Source: Pseudidiomarina sp. (GTDB lineage Bacteria; Pseudomonadota; Gammaproteobacteria; Enterobacterales; Alteromonadaceae). Taken from it: 64,000 bases of DNA. Location of the stretch: the NCBI GenBank assembly GCA_023260975.1, contig JALQTK010000002.1, positions 41,211 to 105,210 on the forward strand, given 5' to 3'. A model generated the notes under the pieces. It was not told the DNA's origin, searched no databases, and saw nothing but the letters and a program-made list of their open reading frames with translations. Positions 59,393-64,000 of the stretch are shown piece by piece (position 1 is the first letter of the stretch; each line of letters begins with the position of its first letter). The position numbers were made by a program, and so were the translations under genes.

Positions 59393-60520
59393 ATGGCGCC
59401 ATTAAATGAGCAGCTGCAAGCAGTACGACAGCAAATCGATGCGGCTGATAGTGAACTTGTGCAATTATTATTGCGCCGCCGCGAATTGGTGGCCCAAGTC
59501 GGCGTTATTAAGCGTGCTGCGGGACAACCGTTGTATGTCCCCGAGCGTGAGCAGCAGATGCTGCAATTGCGTCGCCAGCAGGCAGAGCAAGCTGGGCTCT
59601 CAGCTGACCTGATTGAAGATGTGTTGCGCCGAGTTATCCGTGAATCGTATCAGCAGCAACAGGCTGCAGACGTACATTTACAACACAAGAAGATTGTTGT
59701 GGTCGGTGGCGAAGGTGCATTAGGTGGTTTGTTTATGCGCCTGTTTGTGTCTGCAGGAGCTGCGGTGTATAGCTTAGACCGCAATGATTGGGACCAGGCT
59801 GAAACGCTTTGCGCCGACGCGGATTTGCTGCTATTGGCGGTACCTATCACATTAACGGTTGGTATTATTGAAAAATTACCAGCGTTACCTAAACACTGTG
59901 TGATTGCCGATTTAACCAGTATTAAGGGGCAGCCGTTAGCGGCTATGTTAGCCAAACATAGTGGCCCAGTGGTTGGTTTACACCCGATGTTTGGCCCTCA
60001 GCAAGTGACTCTGGCTAAACAGTTAGTGATTGTTTGCCATGGTCGCGGGCGTGAACAATACCAATGGCTGCTTGATAGCATCGTTCGTTGGGGTGCGCAT
60101 ATTCGTGAAATCTCAGCGGCACAGCACGATCAGGCCATGGGTTTTATTCAGGTTCTTCGGCATTTATCAACCTTCGTTTATGGCGCCCATTTAGCCGAAC
60201 AACAGGTCGATTTAGCCCAGTTGGTTAGTTTAAGCTCACCGATTTATCGCCTCGAATTGATGATGGTAGGGCGGTTATTTGCGCAAAACCCGGAACTATA
60301 TGCTGATATTATCTTATCGCAACCCCATACATTTACCATGATGAACGATTATTTGCGTAGTTTTGAGACTATCTTGAGTCAGTTACAGGCCGGCAATAAA
60401 GCAGCTTTTATTGCCAAGTTTGCTGAAGTGAAAAGCTATTTTGGCGATTTTTCCCAACGTTTTTTAGAAGACTCGCAGCGCTTGTTAGATACAGCCGGTG
60501 ATGCGCAGCAAATTAACTAA
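59393..60520 (+). CDS. tyrA: Bifunctional chorismate mutase / prephenate dehydrogenase (T-protein)
   Basis: AroQ N-term 'AVRQQIDAADSELVQLLLRRRELVAQVGVIKRAAGQPLYVPERE'; 'VVVGGEGALGGLFMRLF', 'GLHPMFGPQ'. Confidence 0.95.
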   Translation: MAPLNEQLQAVRQQIDAADSELVQLLLRRRELVAQVGVIKRAAGQPLYVPEREQQMLQLRRQQAEQAGLSADLIEDVLRRVIRESYQQQQAADVHLQHKKIVVVGGEGALGGLFMRLFVSAGAAVYSLDRNDWDQAETLCADADLLLLAVPITLTVGIIEKLPALPKHCVIADLTSIKGQPLAAMLAKHSGPVVGLHPMFGPQQVTLAKQLVIVCHGRGREQYQWLLDSIVRWGAHIREISAAQHDQAMGFIQVLRHLSTFVYGAHLAEQQVDLAQLVSLSSPIYRLELMMVGRLFAQNPELYADIILSQPHTFTMMNDYLRSFETILSQLQAGNKAAFIAKFAEVKSYFGDFSQRFLEDSQRLLDTAGDAQQIN

Positions 60521-60856
60521 TTGCTGTGGTTCGACAGGTTTGTGCAGCACCTGCGCAATACCAGCTGCATGCGCTTGCGGGGTTAATTGTTCAACACTGT
60601 GAGCACTGATCAGTGCGGCGGTGATAGTAATCGACTGCTGGGTTAATAATTGATAAAGGGTGATGCCAGTCATATCGGGTAGTTCGTGGTCGAGTAATAA
60701 CAGTTGCGGTGAGCATGCGGCAATGAGCTGCAGTGCTTCTTGTCCAGTACTGGCGCAATAGGTGGTGACTGGGTAGCAACTGAGCATCGCTATTAATACT
60801 TGTTGTGAGATAAAATCATCCTCAACGATAACGATGTTAGGTTGAACTTGAGTCAT
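60485..60856 (-). CDS. Single-domain response regulator (receiver only)
   Basis: 'NIVIVEDDFISQQVLIAML', phosphoacceptor 'LLLLDHELPDMTGITLY', 'LHKPVEPQQLVNLL'; start placed at MTQVQPN; 3' end overlaps tyrA. Confidence 0.88.
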   Translation of the reverse strand: MTQVQPNIVIVEDDFISQQVLIAMLSCYPVTTYCASTGQEALQLIAACSPQLLLLDHELPDMTGITLYQLLTQQSITITAALISAHSVEQLTPQAHAAGIAQVLHKPVEPQQLVNLLRITGCI

Positions 60857-60909
60857 TTCAGCTACCTCATCTATGCTACCCTTCACACCCTAGCAAAAGC
60901 GGAGATAGC

Positions 60910-61542
60910 ATGCAACGCGTGAAAATTTGGGACAGTTTTGTGCGACTCAGTCACTGGTTGATGGTGGTATTGCTGGTTGCCATGTGGTGGACGGCCGACA
61001 ACGATTATATGGAATGGCATTTGCGCCTCGCACCGTTGCTCGGTGGCTTGCTTATAAGCCGACTGGTGTGGGGCCTCGTTGGTAGCCAATCAGCTCGTTT
61101 TAGTTACTTTTTAGGTGGCCCGAAGGCTGTGTTGCAGCATCTGCGTGAGTTCAAAAACGGCCACTATCAACCGAGTAATAGCCACAATGCGGCCGGTGGT
61201 TGGGCGGTAATGCTGATACTACTCCTGTTGCTGGCACAATTTGTCAGTGGCTTATTTGCCGCTGATGGTTATTTCTATGAAGGCCCGCTGGCAGCCCGTA
61301 TTGGCAGCGATGCCGCAGAATTGATGACCGATATACATCAAATCGTGTTTGATGTTTTAGTGGTTGCAGTGGTTCTGCATTTAATCGCGATTGTTGTCTA
61401 TAAATTACGCGGCGTGTCGTTAGTAGCTGCTATGCTGCATGGTTATCGCCACAATGTCGGCGCTGTACCGCTTCGCAATGGCTTGATTGGTATCGCATTG
61501 GCAGCCGTAGCTGCCTTTGCGCTGTTTGTTTGGATTAATTAA
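60910..61542 (+). CDS. Cytochrome b561 family protein
   Basis: 'VKIWDSFVRLSHWLMVVLLVAMWW', 'RLVWGLVGSQSARFSYFLGGP', 'DIHQIVFDVLVVAVVLHLIAIVVYKLRG'. Confidence 0.9.
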   Translation: MQRVKIWDSFVRLSHWLMVVLLVAMWWTADNDYMEWHLRLAPLLGGLLISRLVWGLVGSQSARFSYFLGGPKAVLQHLREFKNGHYQPSNSHNAAGGWAVMLILLLLLAQFVSGLFAADGYFYEGPLAARIGSDAAELMTDIHQIVFDVLVVAVVLHLIAIVVYKLRGVSLVAAMLHGYRHNVGAVPLRNGLIGIALAAVAAFALFVWIN

Positions 61543-62003
61543 TCTTTGTACTGATCATGACAGGCTTTGCAGTTACGTGCAGCCGCCATAAAGGCTTTAC
61601 GGCTGTCGGCTTCAATGCCGGCCGCGGCAACTTCGGCTAACGCTTGCGCATCGGCTTGCAATTTTTCCGCACGTTGAGTGAAATCAGCCCAATTACTCCA
61701 AATTGCTGCTAGTGCATCAGAATTGTTACCTGGCTTGGCGCCCGCGGTCTCAAATGCTGGCCAAGGAATCGTTGTCATAGCAGCGAAATCAGTCGCTCGG
61801 GCAGCGAAAATCGCCGCATCGAACGGTGCATCACCGCGCACCATGGCACCCATAGCAGCAAAATTGTTTTGCATCACGGAAAACGCCTTCTGCCGATACT
61901 CAACCGCTTTATCAGCGTCATTAAAGGCATTTTGTGCCATCACCGAGCCGCTGAGTAGCGCAGTTAAGCTTGCTGCCACTATCACCAATTTTGTCTGTTT
62001 CAT
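61539..62003 (-). CDS. Cytochrome c' (class II c-type cytochrome)
   Basis: Signal peptide MKQTKLVIVAASLTALLSGSVMA; C-terminal haem motif 'CKACHDQYKD'; 'AVEYRQKAFSVMQNNFAAMGAMVRGD'. Confidence 0.93.
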   Translation of the reverse strand: MKQTKLVIVAASLTALLSGSVMAQNAFNDADKAVEYRQKAFSVMQNNFAAMGAMVRGDAPFDAAIFAARATDFAAMTTIPWPAFETAGAKPGNNSDALAAIWSNWADFTQRAEKLQADAQALAEVAAAGIEADSRKAFMAAARNCKACHDQYKD

Positions 62004-62160
62004 GCTATTTCTCCTGGTCAACCTAGATGTTTTAAGTCATTTACCGACTGCAATAGGCTTTTCATCCACAAACACATTGCGTCAGCACTGCAACTAGCTT
62101 TACTGTAGCTGATAATAACGGGAATTAATTGTAAAAGCTAAACCTCATGAGGGGAACCAG

Positions 62161-64000
62161 ATGAAGCGGAATAATCGCCGTAGTAAATTGGCGTTAGCGC
62201 TTGCTGCAGTATTACCAGCTGCTGCCATAGCGTCACAGACCACGCCAGTGCAAGGTCTGCATGATAATTCGTCGACTTATGTGGCGCTGCAAAATGCAAC
62301 CATTGTGACCGAACCGGGCAAACAGCTCGATAATGCCACGCTGGTCATCCGCAACGGCCGAATTGTCGCCATTGAGCGTAATAATCAGGCCCCAGTCGGT
62401 GCTCGCGTGATTGATGTAAGTGGGCATGTGATTTATCCGGGCTTTATTGATGCCTATAGTAACTATGGTGTTACTGCGGCTGCTGCCGGTAAGCGCCGGG
62501 GGCCGCGCAGTGCGCCGCCGGTATACAACAATAAACGCGAAGGTGGTAATGCGGCAAACGATGCAATTCATGCTCAGCGGCACTGGGTTGATACCTTAAC
62601 AACCGATAGCAAAGCTGCTAAGGATTATGTTGCTCAAGGTTTTACTGCAGTGCAGAGCGCGCGTTTAGATGGCATTTTCCAGGGCCAAGCGGTTACCGTA
62701 TCGCTGGCCGACCGAATTGCCAATGATGTGGTTTATAATGCTCAAACCAGACATTTTGGTTCGTTCGATAAAGGTAGTTCGGTACAGCAATATCCATCGT
62801 CATTAATGGGTTCTATTGCGTTAATACGGCAAACCTTGTCCGATGCCAACTGGTATCAGCAAGCTTATGGTAAAGAAGCGCATAATGGCCCGGTCGAATA
62901 CAATGCTGCATTGGCCAATTTGGCTGATCTTGAGCAAGAAGGCGTGGTGTTCAAGGTCAGTGATGATAAATCACTTTTACGTGCTCATGAACTATTCAGC
63001 AATTTTAATGTACCGGTTACCTATGTTGGTTCGGGCTATGAATACGCTCGTTTAGATGCCATTAAAGCAACCCAGTCGCGGATCATTTTGCCGGTGAACT
63101 TTCCTGCTGCGCCAGAGGTTGCGGGAATTGATGACCACCTCGATGTTAGTCTCGCTGATTTACGCCACTGGGAACGTGCGCCAAGCAATGCAGCGGCGTT
63201 AGCTGCTGCTGATATCGATTTCTCATTTACCTTACATGCGTTGAACAAAGCTGATGAGTTTTGGCCAAATGTGCGTAAGGCAGTACAGCATGGTTTAAGC
63301 AAAGAACGTGCCCTAGCGGCGCTCACTACCGTGCCTGCCGCTATTGCTGGGGTTGCTGACCGAGCTGGCAAATTAGCGCCAGGTTATATGGCGGATTTTG
63401 TTATTGCTGATGGCGATTTGTTCAGCGCTGGCACGATTAAATCAGTCTGGTTGCAGGGCCATGAGGTCGCTCTTGCGCCGCTCAGTCGGACCAAATTTGC
63501 TGGTGAACTATCCGCGACCATTGCCGATCAGGCGGTATTATTCAGCATTAAGGATGATACTCGGGTCTCTGGTGAACTGAGTTATGCTGAACAGAAGGGC
63601 AAAATTCGAGACGCCAAACGCGATGATGAAACCCTAGAATTTGTCGTCGATGCTGATTTTAGCGGTATCGCTGGTGCTTGGCGTATGCGCTTACAACAAC
63701 AAAGTGCCGATAGCTATGCTGGTTTGGCGGTTGCTCCCAATGGCCAGCAACTGCGTTTCACTGCCACCATGACGGCAGCCGCTAGTGCACCTGCGAAGCA
63801 ACCTGCCAAGGTTGACTACCTGAGTTCGACTACCTTCCCCAATGTAGCCTTTGGTCTTGAGAGTATTCCTGCGCGGCAAAATCTGCATATTAAAAATGCC
63901 ACAGTGTGGACCGCTGACCAGCAAGGAATTCTGGAAAATACCGATATTCTTGTGCGTAATGGCAATTTTGAACGTATTGGTCGTAATTTACGCACTCCTA
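62161..64000 (+). CDS. Large secreted amidohydrolase-family protein, 3' truncated by window edge
   Basis: Manual translation from ATG 62161: MKRNNRRSKLALALAAVLPAAAIASQTTPVQGLHDNSSTYVALQNATIVTEPGKQLDNATLVIRNGRIVAIE...GHVIYPGFIDAYSNYG...LAPGYMADFVIADGDL; second amidohydrolase N-terminus begins near 'NLHIKNATVWTADQQGILENTDILVRNGNFERIG'; not in ORF track because it lacks an in-window stop. Confidence 0.85.
   Translation, partial: MKRNNRRSKLALALAAVLPAAAIASQTTPVQGLHDNSSTYVALQNATIVTEPGKQLDNATLVIRNGRIVAIERNNQAPVGARVIDVSGHVIYPGFIDAYSNYGVTAAAAGKRRGPRSAPPVYNNKREGGNAANDAIHAQRHWVDTLTTDSKAAKDYVAQGFTAVQSARLDGIFQGQAVTVSLADRIANDVVYNAQTRHFGSFDKGSSVQQYPSSLMGSIALIRQTLSDANWYQQAYGKEAHNGPVEYNAALANLADLEQEGVVFKVSDDKSLLRAHELFSNFNVPVTYVGSGYEYARLDAIKATQSRIILPVNFPAAPEVAGIDDHLDVSLADLRHWERAPSNAAALAAADIDFSFTLHALNKADEFWPNVRKAVQHGLSKERALAALTTVPAAIAGVADRAGKLAPGYMADFVIADGDLFSAGTIKSVWLQGHEVALAPLSRTKFAGELSATIADQAVLFSIKDDTRVSGELSYAEQKGKIRDAKRDDETLEFVVDADFSGIAGAWRMRLQQQSADSYAGLAVAPNGQQLRFTATMTAAASAPAKQPAKVDYLSSTTFPNVAFGLESIPARQNLHIKNATVWTADQQGILENTDILVRNGNFERIGRNLRTP

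Overview
This 64 kb window is dense, chromosomal gammaproteobacterial DNA. Gene content and order suggest Alteromonadales, possibly Idiomarinaceae, but that is inferred from synteny and not tested. It is mostly housekeeping genes in recognisable blocks: glnE(3' end)/lpxL-tolC/nudF-yqiB-yqiA-parE-parC-plsC-rraB; a GntP-type permease; valS-holC-pepA/lptF-lptG; an RDD protein; tRNA-Leu(CAA); rnr-rlmB-(unknown membrane protein)-rpsF-priB-rpsR-rplI-dnaB/zur/dusA; a lipoprotein M19 dipeptidase; the complete S10 operon (rpsJ to rpsQ) with a structured leader; a FadH-like reductase; trpH/rnm-yciO-scpA-scpB-rluB; an agmatine-deiminase-family protein; recX-alaS-csrA; tRNA-Ser(GCU) and tRNA-Arg(ACG); oadGAB; a hybrid histidine kinase with a coupled 56-aa membrane ORF; gshA; an SLT-like lipoprotein; corB-like and ypjD-like genes/ffh-rpsP-rimM-trmD-rplS-tyrA; a stand-alone receiver protein; cytochrome b561/cytochrome c'; and the start of a large secreted amidohydrolase-family protein. 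I saw no prophage, transposon, CRISPR array, defence island or biosynthetic cluster, and no clear evidence of a new system. The most useful second-look items are: (i) an amidohydrolase N-terminal domain that appears to lack its metal-binding HxH motif; (ii) an S10 operon ending in its own terminator with no spc operon after it; (iii) recX without an adjacent recA; (iv) small uncharacterised membrane or exported ORFs, two of which are below the ORF-track length cutoff.
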